A DNA stretch of 64,000 nucleotides from Annulohypoxylon bovei var. microspora (lineage: Eukaryota > Ascomycota > Sordariomycetes > Xylariales > Hypoxylaceae). Position 1 is the stretch's first letter; each line of letters opens with the position of its first letter. This document shows, one piece after another, positions 25,233 through 36,644 of this stretch. The position numbers and the translations under genes are program-made. Under the pieces are notes generated by a model. It was given only the letters and a program-made list of their open reading frames with translations. It was not told the DNA's origin and made no database searches. Location of the stretch: assembly GCA_022836615.1 (NCBI GenBank), contig MU405215.1, forward strand, positions 62,001 to 126,000, read 5' to 3'.

Positions 25233-25640
25233 TCATCACGAGATAAACTTCGTCACTGTTACTTCTTCTTTGACGTCTCAGGTCACTTGCAAATGCCTAA
25301 CTCAACAACTTCATAGGCGATCTGTGGCGCCCTCTTTTCAATTTTTATTTTCGTTTAATATGAAGCACGGAGTTACGACAATTTATGCCGCGAGGTACGG
25401 AGGGTAAAAAAAGGACTGTATAGCAAAGACATAACTATGAGGAGTCGTTACAGGTAGAAAAAGCTCAGCGTAGCACGACATGGGATTCCTTACACAAGGC
25501 TATTCATCATGGATGTGAATAGAATATGACTTGCGTCTTACTATTATAAAACTATAACTATACAATCTAACAAAAAGGCAGGTTTGATTTATATATACGA
25601 GAGAAATCAACGTGCAAGATTCGTCTTAACCGCTGCCAAC
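25233..25640. other. convergent 3' region between ADE13 and GH5 gene
   Basis: About 400 bp between the convergent stop codons, AT-rich, expected to contain both 3' UTRs. No gene is seen. Confidence 0.5.
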
Positions 25641-27153
25641 TTAACTGCAAGGGTTGAGGCTCGCAGCACTTCCAGCATCCTTGGGAATGACGCCGGCGGC
25701 AACGGCCGACTTGTAGCACCACCGCCACTCGTCCTTGCCGGCGATCCAGTTGCACTTCCAGGACCAGAACACCCAGCCCCCGGACTTCTCAAAGGTCTGA
25801 ACCTGCGCCGCCCAGAACTTCCTGTACCAGTCGACCTGGTCGGGTCGGTCCTGGATCTGGAACTGGTCGGTGTTTTCCACGTCGTCGGCGACGGAGATAG
25901 ACCACTCGCCCACGATGATGTCGCTACCCCCGCGGTTGTCCTGGCAGGCGGCGGAGATGTACCCGTCCTTGGTGGCCTGTATAGAGGTGTCCCACTACAA
26001 TAACGGGGGTCAGTAATTTCTTTTTTACTAAATTCTCACTTCCAAGATAGGCCGGAAAGGGAAAAAAAGAAGAACTCTCGGTGTTGCATACCTTGTAGTA
26101 CCTGTGGTCGTCATACAGCGCGTTGGTGGTGGAGGGTAGGTGGCTCTTCGGGTCACCAGAACCCCAGCCTTTGTCCTATAACTGAGGTTAGCACACATAG
26201 ATTACGTCTGCAAGATCTTGGGGGAGGGGAGGTAGGTCCCACCATCATCTGGATGTTCAGCTGCTTGTTCGCCGCGACGTTCAGCTTCTTCTCGGCGCCG
26301 CGGATGCGCGTCCAGGCGTTGGGGTAGTAGTTGGCGACCATGTCGGCGGCCTGGGAGGGGTAGTCGCCGGCGTGGACGGGCTCGTTGATGACCTCGAGCG
26401 TGCCGACGGTGCGGTACGTGACGTTGGTGTGGATGCGCTCCGTCATCCACTCGAGGAACTCGTACCCGCGCTCGTAGTTGTCCGGCGTGTAGAAGCCCGG
26501 GCTATTGACCTTGTGGCCCGTGTACTGCTGCCCCGGGAACTGCGAGCCCGGCCCCCCGTGCAGGTCCATGATCACGTACACGCCCGCGTCCGCGCACCAC
26601 CCCACCAGCCGGTCCAGGTAGTAGAGCCCGCCGCGCGGGAAGTACTCGCCCTGCCGCACGAGCTCCTCGTGGATCCAGTACCCCACCGGGATGCGCACCG
26701 TGTTGAGCCCGAGGCTCTTGATCTGCTTGATGTCGTCCTGCGTCGTCCACGTGTCCCAGTGCTTCTTGAAGGCCGCGTCGGCCGTGCCTTGGCCGAGGTT
26801 CTGGACACACTGCCATTCGTCTTCGGCGCTGCCGCAGCCCACTGCGATAGTTGATGTCAGATATTGCTGCCCTGGAAAGACGACGGGGTATGTGTATGGA
26901 GCTTACTGCTGGTCCATTCATCTTGGGCCATCCACGGCTCAATGATGAATTGGGATCCGAGGTTGACACCGCGGACCTTGCCACCCTGGAGCCATCGCTT
27001 GCTGGGCTGGGCGGACTCGCTGGCAGACTCAAGGGCTATCGATATCGTCAGTAAGTTTACCGAAGGCCAAGTGAGCGCTCACTTACGTATAGCGGTAGCA
27101 ACCCTGGCGCTAGCCAAAGCTAGGACTGCCGACAGGACTGATATGGACAGCAT
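25641..27153 (-). CDS. exgB: Secreted GH5 glucanase, endo-1,6-beta-glucosidase type
   Basis: Predicted 410-residue secreted hydrolase like Aspergillus ExgB, which cleaves beta-1,6-glucan of fungal walls. The signal peptide is MLSISVLSAVLALASARVAT. The mature part starts VRGVNLGSQFIIEPWMAQDE. GH5 hallmarks are IPVGYWIHEELVRQGEYFP, VYVIMDLHGGPGSQFPGQQY, the acid/base in TLEVINEPVHAGDY and the nucleophile in DIIVGEWSISVADDVE, followed by GWVFWSWKCNWIAG. Five exons join in frame: 27153-27087, 27035-26907, 26841-26243, 26175-26092 and 25994-25641. Exon 3 is far more GC-rich than its flanks. There is no GPI-like tail or carbohydrate-binding module. The subfamily call rests on the GWGSGDPKSHLPST and NTVRIPVGYW blocks; exo-1,3-glucanase activity is the alternative. 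Confidence 0.87.
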
Positions 27154-29207
27154 CTTGAAGAAAGAGTGAATAGACGAATGTTGAACTCCCCTCTGGATAG
27201 AAAACTTAGGATGAAGAAAACGGAGAACGGAAATCTTGGTTCACGGAGATGGCCATGTTTTGTACTGCTAAGGACGGAAGGTGTTTATTTTTAGGGGCCT
27301 CGGATAGATGAGGGCACATTTGAGGCTCTGTAGGATCGTTCCCCCTGAGCCAATGGGGGTGATCTGCCGAGTTGTCACCTACCTAGTAGCTGCTATGAGA
27401 TGTTGGCGTCATCAATATCGGCTAGGTACCTCGACTGCAAATTAAAAGGCTGCTGCCATACGAGGATACGCCGATAGTATTGATGTGTAAGAAGTTTCTT
27501 TTTCTCGAAGCTTGCTCCTGTGTGCTGGGCGTCCTATACGAAATTGACGTTGCGCCTCCGCCGTTAGGGCTGATACGGTACCTATATTGATTGATAAAGA
27601 TTCTATTTTTACCAACAGCTATGGATGTGCACCTGTTCCGTTGACCTGGATTGCCCACTTTCCCCATGGGTATCGCCAATTTCTTTTCACAGTAAGCCTG
27701 CGCTGTAGGCATCAGCTGAAAAAGCTAACCCCTTTATGCATTAGTCAACTGGATGAGCTCTGGCTAGGTACATACATAGGTATCATAATCCTAGGTGCTA
27801 AGAGATTCACTCTCGCACTCGTTTGCCTCTTACGAAGTCACTTTTTTTTTGTTTGTTGTGTTTTCGCAAGCTATTGCTTAGGATTAGGCTTTCTAGGAAC
27901 GCCCGGGTCCTATTTTTGTTCTATTATAATAAACTCGATAAAAAGGCCGATCGGTGCCGTCGATCCATCGAATATGGCCCCCAAATATTTAATTTTCGAA
28001 AATAGGGGTTCACGTGTCACTTATGTCAAATATAAATCCTCGTCGGTAAATAGGTATGTCGCTTTGAATAGCTCCAGCATAGAATGATGCCACTACTCGA
28101 AAATGGTATCGCGATGACCTATAAGTTTAGGTAAAAAGATGTACTTGCTCTTCGCTACTCCCTTCAAAACGATCGACCGAACTGCCCTGACACCCCTGAC
28201 CAGAGAGGCCATGGTGATTCCTTCTCGGGGTAAGTGAGGTTTCTCCGTACGGTGCCACCAATAACTCTTTCAAGCCATCGCTTCGTGACATTTGACACAA
28301 CTTTTTCTGTTCGTCACTTCGGGATTGACTAGGTATTCCCATCAGAATGCATGCGCCTGATCGGACTTTCTTGCATGGAGTTAGGTCTTGAGAGATCAAG
28401 AGCGACCCTTTATCGTAGCGAGTATAGATAAATCGCTCTGAACTCAGGTATGTGGCACTGTATCCTCTGGCGAGAGAAATCGGAATTTCAGTAGGTAGTA
28501 AGCGGGATATGCTCAATATCGCAGGCTTTTTTATACCGAACTAGAGGGAAAAGACTATCTTCCGGACAATGCTTGGATCTTGTCTTAGAAAAGGACTGCC
28601 TTATAGTCTATTTTTGCTGCTGTTGCGAAGAATATTAGCTCAGTATGGTGTTCAGGGGTGATGCTAAGGTTTTGTTTCGTAGCGGTAGCGGGGTGCGGGT
28701 ACCTGCAGTTCCCCCAGACGGCAGTTGTGGTACCCCCGGCCGCACCTCCGTAGGTACAATACCACCATAGTAAGTTTTCCAACCAAATGGATAGGATAGA
28801 TAGCGAGGCATGTGCTAACCTTACTGCTTAGGCAGGTATATATAAAGTGCGAGAAGGCGGTAGTGCGAGCGATTTTCGCTTATTACAACTTCAATATTAA
28901 CGAAAATCGGCTTCCCCACGTGTTATTAACCAAAGTTTTCCAACTCCCCTCTTTCTTTCAACGTCGCCAATACTAGAATATTGGAATATTGGAACTCAAC
29001 AATGCCACACAAAATGTGACCCTTTGATATAATTGGTCCGTGTTTACGACCTCAAAATTCGGTCTGACTCACTCATGTCGTAGAGTTACCTATGAAAACC
29101 GCCTCGATTTGCGATGTTGTGTGGATTCTATAATTCGAAACTTTCCAATTCACTCTTTTTGTTTTGTTTCTTCGGTATATCTAGATGTTGGGTGCTAGAT
29201 ATTAACG
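27154..29207. other. intergenic region, about 2 kb, divergent promoters
   Basis: This lies between the divergent GH5 and MFS transporter genes. Near the GH5 gene there is AGGGG (27292-27296), a stress-element-like motif, and a CCAAT box flanked by CCCCC and GGGGG (27341-27358). A TATATAAA box at 28839-28846 lies about 360 bp before the transporter start. A minus-strand frame of 129 codons at 28127-28516 has no recognisable domain and is left out. No RNA gene is seen. Confidence 0.5.
28839..28846 (+). promoter_or_regulatory. possible TATA box of the DHA2 transporter
   Basis: TATATAAA, about 360 bp upstream of the ATG at 29208. It would imply a leader of roughly 330 nt. The match is good but such boxes are frequent in AT-rich DNA. 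Confidence 0.3.
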
Positions 29208-31040
29208 ATGCGACCTCCCGACGAAAAACAAGGCGAGAAAGCCGCTCGAGATGTTCGAGATGTAGAGAAGAGTGAGCCTGCTGTCGATACAGCCGCCGTT
29301 GACGCTGAACAGGAGTACCCTTCATTCTGGAAGTTAGTCCTCTTAACTATTGCGCTCTGTATGGCTATGCTTGTCGTATCCTTGGTAAGTTTTTGTCTTT
29401 AGAGTCCAGTGCCTACTCGCGCCTAAACCCCCTAACCTTACGCTTCCCAGGATGGCACCATTCTTGCAACCGCCATTCCCCGCATCACCAACGAATTTAA
29501 TTCACTAGATGATGTGGCATGGTACGGGAGCTCATATCTCTTCGCTGTCTGCGCTTTGCAGTTGATGTTTGGCAAGTTCTACGTCATGTATCCTGTAAAA
29601 TGGGTATTCCTGGCTGGAGTCATTATCTTTGAGATTGGTTCCCTCATCGCTGCCGTCTCCCCTTCATCGGCTGTGCTCATCGTTGGAAGAGCCGTTTCTG
29701 GCATGGGGGCGGCAGGAATTTTCGCCGGGGCTATCATTATATTGGCGACCTCGGTCCCACTGCGACAGCGACCAGTCTGTACCGGTCTATTGGCAAGCAT
29801 GCACGGTATTGCTAGTGTTGCTGGTCCACTGTGAGCAAACCCCCCATTTTCTCTCGTGTCGATATCATCTAACCTGAGCCATAGTTTGGGAGGCGCTTTC
29901 ACCGACCATGTAACGTGGCGTTGGTGCTTTTACATCAACCTTCCGCTCGGTGGCATCACTGTCGTGTGCTTGATTTTTTTCTTACCAGCTAAACCACCGG
30001 CACAACCTGGACTGCCTTGGAAAGAGCAGGTCAAACAATTCGATCTGCCCGGCACATTGATTCTGATTCCATCGGTTATTAGCTTGCTTCTGGCCTTGCA
30101 ATGGGGTGGTGCCGAATATGCCTGGGGTAACGGCCGTATTATTGCTCTATTCGTCGTTTTCGGTGTCTTGGGCATCCTCTTTTGGGGCGTTGAGGTTTAT
30201 CAGAAAGACCGAGCGACCGTTCCCCTGCGCATTCTGAAGAATAAGAATATCATAGGTGGTGTTTGGTATGGTGTATGCATGGGCGGCGCTCTGTTCATAT
30301 TTTCATATTATCTGCCAATTTGGTTCCAAGCGATCAAGGGTGTTTCAGCCACGACATCTGGACTTATGAACCTGCCTAGTATCCTGGGTCTGGTCATTTT
30401 CTCGATAATCGGGGGTGGGTTGGCTTCTGCGTTGGGCATGTTCACCCCGCTACTTATCGCTTCTTCAGCCATCACGGCCGTCGGCGCAGGTCTCCTGAGC
30501 ACTTTAAAGGTCGACTCTACTATTGGGTATTGGTTCGGTTATCAGGTGGTGCTTGCAGCCGGTGCAGGGCTAGGCGCTCAGAATGTCATGCTCGTTGCGC
30601 AGGTTGCCGTTCCCATGGCTGATATGGCTATGGCTACTTCTATCATGACTTTTACCCAGACACTTTCATCCTCCATATTTCTGGCAGTAGCTCAAAACGT
30701 CTTTCAGAATCAGTTGATCAAAAACCTTGTTGCGAATGCTCCCGGCCTTAACTCTAATGTCATCGTTAACGGCGGTGTTACCGCTATTAGGGATCTCATC
30801 CCACTTGACCAGCTCCCCGCTGTTCTGCAAGCGTATAACGATGCCATAACTCAGACTTTTTACGTCGCTGTCGCCGTTAGCGCGCTATCTATCTTCGGGC
30901 CTCTCTTCGTGGATTGGATATCTTTGAAACAGCCAGAGAAGAAACCAGCCGAAGATAGCCAAGATGGGTCCTCTGTAGACGGCAAGTCTGCGGAGTCAGA
31001 AATCAAAGAAAGCGAGAATAAGATCAATGATGGTTCATAG
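29208..31040 (+). CDS. MFS drug:H+ antiporter (DHA2, 14-TM) exporter
   Basis: Predicted plasma-membrane proton antiporter of the 14-helix DHA2 group, which exports toxins, drugs or secondary metabolites. A charged N-terminal tail of about 40 residues precedes TM1, which ends in the DHA2 motif LDGTILATAIPRITNEF. Then come WYGSSYLFAVCALQLMFGKF, the antiporter motif C region GPLLGGAFTDHVTWRWCFYI, and NLPLGGITVVCLIFFLPAKP. The C-terminal tail is acidic and lysine-rich. Three exons join in frame: 29208-29384, 29451-29830 and 29885-31040. It has no biosynthetic neighbours, so a role in a metabolite cluster is not supported; general efflux is the simplest reading. Substrate unknown. Confidence 0.9.
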
Positions 31041-31801
31041 GATTACCATGAGGAACTGCGTATTTGTATATTGAATATTTTTGGCCTTTTTTACTCCCAC
31101 CTTTATCTGTTACCATAACTTTCGTTTTTTCATCCCGACATATTCATATAATGCGTATAATTCTGAGCATTGGACATACTACTTTACTTATACTATTAGA
31201 ATATCTGGACATAAATAGAGGAAATTGAGGAAATTGAACACGAATAGAATATGATACCTAATTTCTTATATCTTGCCTGCCGTGATTCAATATTCTTGCC
31301 CTTGACTTGGTTACTCGCTAAGTTATCTTAGTGTGTTCTGGTTGTAGCCAATCAGGTTCTTCATTTCTAGGTGATTATTGCCGAAATAGGCAATGATAGG
31401 GGAGCTGTGTAGGCGAGTTATCGAGCCGTTAGGCCCTCCGAAACTGGTTACAGCGCTACTTTGAATTACTAGGTACCTGTATGTTATCTACTTGATGGCA
31501 GTGGTGGTAGAAGATAGGGGCAAGTCTTCTATTGAAGGATTCACAACGTTACCCAGGGTGTTTTTTTTTTAAAATTTTTTTAAAAGAAATATAATTAGAT
31601 TCTAGTTAATTGAATCGTGGTATTATGCTAGAGGTATGACTTGCTAACTATGTTTCTTAATCGCGCATTTGGACACCAATGAAGCTATTTGTACATATAC
31701 AGGTTCCTTTGCAGTAGTTCGGTACATATTCCTTAGAAACTTAGGACATGATCTCTGGTGATCGGTACGCATATTATTGGAACTCATTCGTCATCTCACA
31801 A
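31041..31801. other. convergent 3' region between MFS exporter and AA9 gene
   Basis: About 760 bp, AT-rich, with a long T/A run near 31560-31590. It should contain the 3' UTRs of both convergent genes. No gene is seen. Confidence 0.5.
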
Positions 31802-32644
31802 CTAGCAAGTGAGCACCTGCGGACCGGGAATCGTGTATTGCTTGCCACCCATATACGGGCTTCCGGTGGTGTCGTAGATAGAAACGAGAATACCGGGGTC
31901 GTTCGCCTTGTATGCTCCAGGGAAGCTGACAAAGTTGGAACCGGCGTTGGTTCCGGAGCCAGTGATGCGGATTCTATACTCTGTTAGAAAACAGGGTTAA
32001 CATATTAGAAGAGATTCTGCCTTACTGTGCACATTCCATGTAGAACTGAGCTTGTCCTTGGGTTTGGGCTCCGTGGAGAGCAATCAGCTCCACGCGCATG
32101 AGGTAATCGCCCGGCGCAATGCACTTGGGCATGGTAAAGTATTGCCAGCCGTTGTTAGCGATCATCTTGTCAACACCCCACTGTCCGTTGCTGAGACCGT
32201 CTTCAGCAACCTTGAACCACTTGAGGCCGGTCGGCTGGGCCGTAGCAGCGTTGTCTACCTTGGCGAGGTATACGATAGCCGGGCCTGACGAGATGAGCTA
32301 TGTTTATAACCGAGGACTGTTTATCTAGGGCCTATGATACCTTTGTGACTCTTCGCAATCGGGTTATCAGGGTCATTTGCCGACTGCGCGCCCCCGATCA
32401 CATGTCCCCACCACGCACCAACTTTCGCTCCAGCCGGGATGGTGATGACGGTGCTGTCGACATGCTTGAGATCCTTATTACAAGCAAAAGCGGCATCGTT
32501 GACGTTCTGGATGGGGTAGTCGCTGTCAGGGGCACGGACACCCTTGAGCTGGCCTTGGTCTACCCCATCGACAGACACCTTCTGGAAGATCGTGTGGCCA
32601 GAGGCTAAAGCCGCAAGGCCGAGGAGAATCGATTGCACCTTCAT
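31802..32644 (-). CDS. Secreted AA9 lytic polysaccharide monooxygenase
   Basis: Predicted 244-residue copper enzyme that cuts cellulose or related glucans by oxidation outside the cell. The signal peptide MKVQSILLGLAALASG is followed directly by His17, which becomes the N-terminal copper-brace histidine. The second copper histidine lies in GAWWGHVIGG, and the axial tyrosine in GQAQFYMECAQIRITGSG. Cysteines in AAFACNKDL, MPKCIAPGDYL, MECAQ and the final LTC fit the usual disulphides. Three exons join in frame: 32644-32341, 32284-32026 and 31973-31802. There is no CBM1 domain, so binding would rely on the flat catalytic face. Regioselectivity (C1 or C4) cannot be read from the sequence. Confidence 0.93.
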
Positions 32645-34021
32645 AGTTACCCAAGTACGCGCCTAAAGTAACCAAGTTGACTTCTTAGAGGGTTGGTATC
32701 CAAAGATGCTCTTGCGGTCTAGGAGTCATGGGCTCACTTATAGGTATAGCATAGCAAGACTAATTAGGGGGGCGGCGTTTAGATGTCCGTGATAATATAG
32801 GGGAATTTAGGCGGCTAGTAGAAGTGCAGGCCAAGCCTACACGGCATAACAAGTTACCGCACTTCCTTTCCGCCAATTTATTCCCCATGGGGTCGGTTGT
32901 CAACGATTGGTATGCACCCCGTCCTATGGTACTCATGAGATATACGGAGATTGAGATCTCTGGAGATTATATATATTGTCTGCATGGTTGGGCACATGAC
33001 GGCATAGGAGTCCTAGCCGGACCGAGCTAGGGAATATCTCCGCCTCTTATACTATGAATAACTCCCTAGGGTTATTCATAGGTAGGTATGTTTCGTCCAT
33101 ATTTATTGACGGTAATCCGGGCTCAAGACGTGCGTACGTAAAACTCTACTAGTACTATTTGAATAGAACGATATGCTGAGTTTCATCACTAAAAGACTGG
33201 GTTATGATTAAACAAAAACTGTAGATAAAACACGTTGGTAGTCCTTATAAAAGGCAAAAGAGATCAAGTGAAATATTGTTTAATAAATGGAAAGGAGAAC
33301 ACCTCTTGGAGGTCACTACGAATAGCTTAGTAATAATTTATACAATCCATTGTGGGGCTTTTCGGATAGGCGCTAATAACCTTAGCGCTAATCATTTGTT
33401 ACTGAGTTTGCCAGCTAAACCCAATACGGAATATACTTCAGGAAGATAATTCGCTTTTGATTCCAGCAAATATTCATCGGCATCAAGTTCTCAAGTTATT
33501 TGTAGCTGGTATAGTAATATTATGGAATTTATTCCACCTATCTTCCATGTAAATAAGCACTTATTTTGATGCCGTCTAAGAGTCATTCTACGGTTTATTC
33601 AGGTTTGGTACTTCCTTTCCAATGTAAGGTACTGAAGTTACTTACTTAAATCTTACCGTCACGACTTAAAATCAAACCTTTTGTGCACTATTATCCAAAG
33701 CTAGGTACTTTGAGCGACCCTATATAAGCTAGTGTATCACCGCTAATTTTGCGTGAAGAGAACCTCGCTTAAGTATTTTAAAGGTTCCCCCTAGATATAA
33801 AAACGAATTTTTAATACGTATTATACATGCTTCTTCAGAAGGGGTCCCCGCTGACGCGCGAAACCTTCACCTACCACCGACCCCCCTGCTACGTTAGGCG
33901 TATCCACATTTTTCAATCTTTCTAATCCTCGTAACCTTCCTCACGATTCAAGCTTCTCAACTTTAATTCTTTCACATCAAGACGGAAAGCAGACAAGAAT
34001 CCAACAACCCGTCCGCTCACG
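32645..34021. other. intergenic region, about 1.4 kb, divergent promoters
   Basis: This lies between the divergent AA9 and TRF4-like genes. It contains a perfect 11-bp inverted repeat at 33052-33081 and is AT-rich from about 33200 to 33850. A polypyrimidine-rich stretch precedes the TRF4-like start. No gene is seen. Confidence 0.5.
33052..33081. repeat. short perfect inverted repeat (hairpin)
   Basis: Arms CTATGAATAAC (33052-33062) and GTTATTCATAG (33071-33081) are exact reverse complements around an 8-base spacer. It is about 410 bp upstream of the AA9 start, so it could be a regulator site or an unremarkable palindrome. Confidence 0.6.
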
Positions 34022-36644
34022 ATGTATAATAACACCTATCCCCCGCCGCCTCCACCGACCGAGTCTAATCCTCCACCACCCCCGCCTCCTTCTTATGGTT
34101 ATGAGAGGTATGACCGGCCGTCGCAACCCTCGTACCCACCGCCTACAGATGGACCATCGCAACAATGGAACGACCATTACGCTCAACAAGATCACCGAGA
34201 TGAATATCAATTCCGAGGCCCATATTCTGATCTGCGCCGCAATCATTCAGACGACCGCCGTCGAATTGATGGAGATTATCGCGACCGCGACCGCAACCGC
34301 GACCGTAACCATGATCGTGATCGTGATAATTATCGCCCTCCTCAGGGTGATTTTACCTTTCGCGTGGAAGCTCCGCCTGGTGTCGAGCCCTATGACTCTT
34401 ACCGGCCGAGAGAGAGAGAATGGGATCAACGTGCCTCAAGAACGTATGGCGAATACTCACACCAAGAACGGGCTCAGCATACTTATAGTAGCAGGAACAG
34501 TTACAGCGATGAACGAGTTGCGCCTCATCAATCACGTCGTGATGAAAATGACAGGCAGGCTGGTCGCAACGGTCGCTCTCGTCGTATAGATGATCGCAGA
34601 AATCCGCATTATTCACACCAGTCGCAACAGGCTACTAGGCCTGGACGACGGGGTAACTACAAAGAAAAGACGAAGCCATCTGCGCGACTTCTCCTACTTA
34701 AGAAACACGATGAGAACCCGGAGTTAATGTTGGGCGACACAGAAGGGCGAGCCACATACAGGGACGTTGATGACCTTTCTAATAGTGATGAGACCGAGAT
34801 GGATATATCGGACAACTCGGATAATTCAGACACAGATGTTGCTGAGCCTGCTAGTAAACGCGTGCGCACATCCATCGCTACAACAAAGGCAGAACAAGAG
34901 GCTCCGAGATGGTCAAATCCAGACCCGTACACTGCACTCCCTCCTCCTGATGAGAGTTCGCGCAAGAAGAAGGACATGGTGCAGCTAATCCGCAAAGCCA
35001 GGGTTGAAGCAGAAGCTAAGAAGCCAGCTGCACAGATAGAGGGGTTGGATTTTATCTCGTGTGATTTTGATGATAATGACGATAAGGGTGGTGAAGACGG
35101 TCACAAACGATTCAGTCGGGAGTCAATCAACAAGACAGATGCTAAAGTTTCTACTTTACGCACTTTACGCGATTTACGCGGGGCAACAGCGACAGCAACT
35201 CTCCCACCTAAACCATCAATTCTGCCACCTTCTGTTGAAACTCGCCAGGGAACAGTCAATTCCACTCACCCCAATTCTTATGGTAACAAGGAAAACCCTA
35301 TTGATCTCACAGCTTCTTCATCGCTTGGTAACAGAAAGCGCACCTTCGATGATACCATCAAATCCTATCCATCTTTTCCTAAATCATCATCTACATCCTT
35401 CAAATCTGGTAACAAGATGACTTCGGCCGAAGTGTTGCTGCCCTCATGGCAGCCCAGAGACAAGCCATGCCCTTGGTTCAACCCAGACAATGTAGAGGCT
35501 CTTGGTCCTAGCACAAGGTAAATGTGTTCCTTTTTTTTCCTCTCTACCTCTCTTTCTAATACCCACAGGCTTCACAAAGAGATAATCGATTTCTATCTCT
35601 GGGTCCGACCGCGCGATTTCGAGGAACGAGCCCGCGAGGACATGATCATAAGCCTCCGCAAGCTAATTCAGAATAAGTGGCCGGATGTCGACCTGTATCC
35701 CTTTGGTTCGTACATGTCTGGAATGTATCTGCCCACAGCCGACATGGACATCGCAATCTGCTCTGACAGCTACCTCGATGGTGGTGTGCCGAAGTTTTCA
35801 AAGAAGAATCACCTCTTCATTTTGCAGGCCTTCCTTAAGAAGAACGGGGTTCCCCAGAATGACTCAGTCGAGGTGATTTCTAAAGCCAAAGTTCCGTTGG
35901 TCAAATATACGGACAGCAGAACTTTCTTGAAGGTGGATATTTCCTTTGAGAAGATTGACGGCCGTCGTGCTATCCAGACATTCCTGACCTGGAAGGAAAA
36001 ATATCCAGCTATGCCGATCATAGTATCACTAGTGAAGCAATTCCTACTGATGCGAGGGCTCAACGAACCCGTCAGCGGTGGTATTGGTGGTTTTTCTATT
36101 ATGTGCATGGTTGTACATGTACTTGATCAGCTACCACAAGTCCAGAGCGGTAATATGATTGCCGAATACTACCTCGGCGACATGCTTATGGAGTTTTTCG
36201 ACTATTTCGGTAACCATTTTCAGTACAAGACGTTAGCAATCCGAGTTAACCCCCCTGGTGTTATCCCGAAGGTAAATACTATCGAATATCCCTAACTATA
36301 AATACTGACTATGAACCTAGACTGAGGTTACCGGCGTGGGATATCGGAACATGGACCGGCTCTCCATTATCGACCCCAACAACTCGGCGAACGATGTTTC
36401 GGGTGGCTCTCACAATACCCCCGCAATCTTGAATTGCTTTGCGGAGGCCTATGCAATTATCAAACACCGTATGTCCGAGGTCGCTAATGATAAGGCCTTA
36501 GACGATCGTTTTGGCTCTTCCATCTTAGGCCCCTTGTTCGGCGGTGATTATTCGTCGTTCGAGACTCAACGCACCCGCCTATACCAGATATCGAAGGAAC
36601 AAAAACCAATTACCGAGCCGTATAATTGGGTTGGTGAGTGGTAG
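34022..36644 (+). CDS. Non-canonical poly(A) polymerase, TRF4/Cid14 family
   Basis: Predicted 840-residue nuclear polymerase like the TRF4 (TRAMP) enzymes, which add short A tails to faulty or non-coding RNA for exosome decay. The N-terminal half (1-500) is disordered: proline runs in MYNNTYPPPPPPTESNPPPP, then Arg/Asp repeats, then acidic NSDETEMDISDNSDNSD. The nucleotidyltransferase core starts RLHKEIIDFYLWVRPRDFEE, with the GS motif and catalytic aspartates in FGSYMSGMYLPTADMDIAIC and the third aspartate in FLKVDISFEKIDG. The PAP-associated domain follows, with LLMRGLNEPVSGGIGGFSIM and DRLSIIDPNNSANDVSGGS. Three exons join in frame: 34022-35517, 35569-36271 and 36321-36644. Assignment to TRF4/5 rather than cytoplasmic Cid1-type enzymes rests on the DPNN block and overall layout. 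Confidence 0.92.

Noticed and set aside
28127..28516. 129-codon minus-strand ORF between GH5 and MFS genes
   Set aside because: No recognisable domain, signal peptide or splice support; average composition fits chance.
34095..34589. 164-codon ORF overlapping the TRF4-like gene in another frame
   Set aside because: Shadow of the Arg/Asp-rich repeat segment of the real frame.
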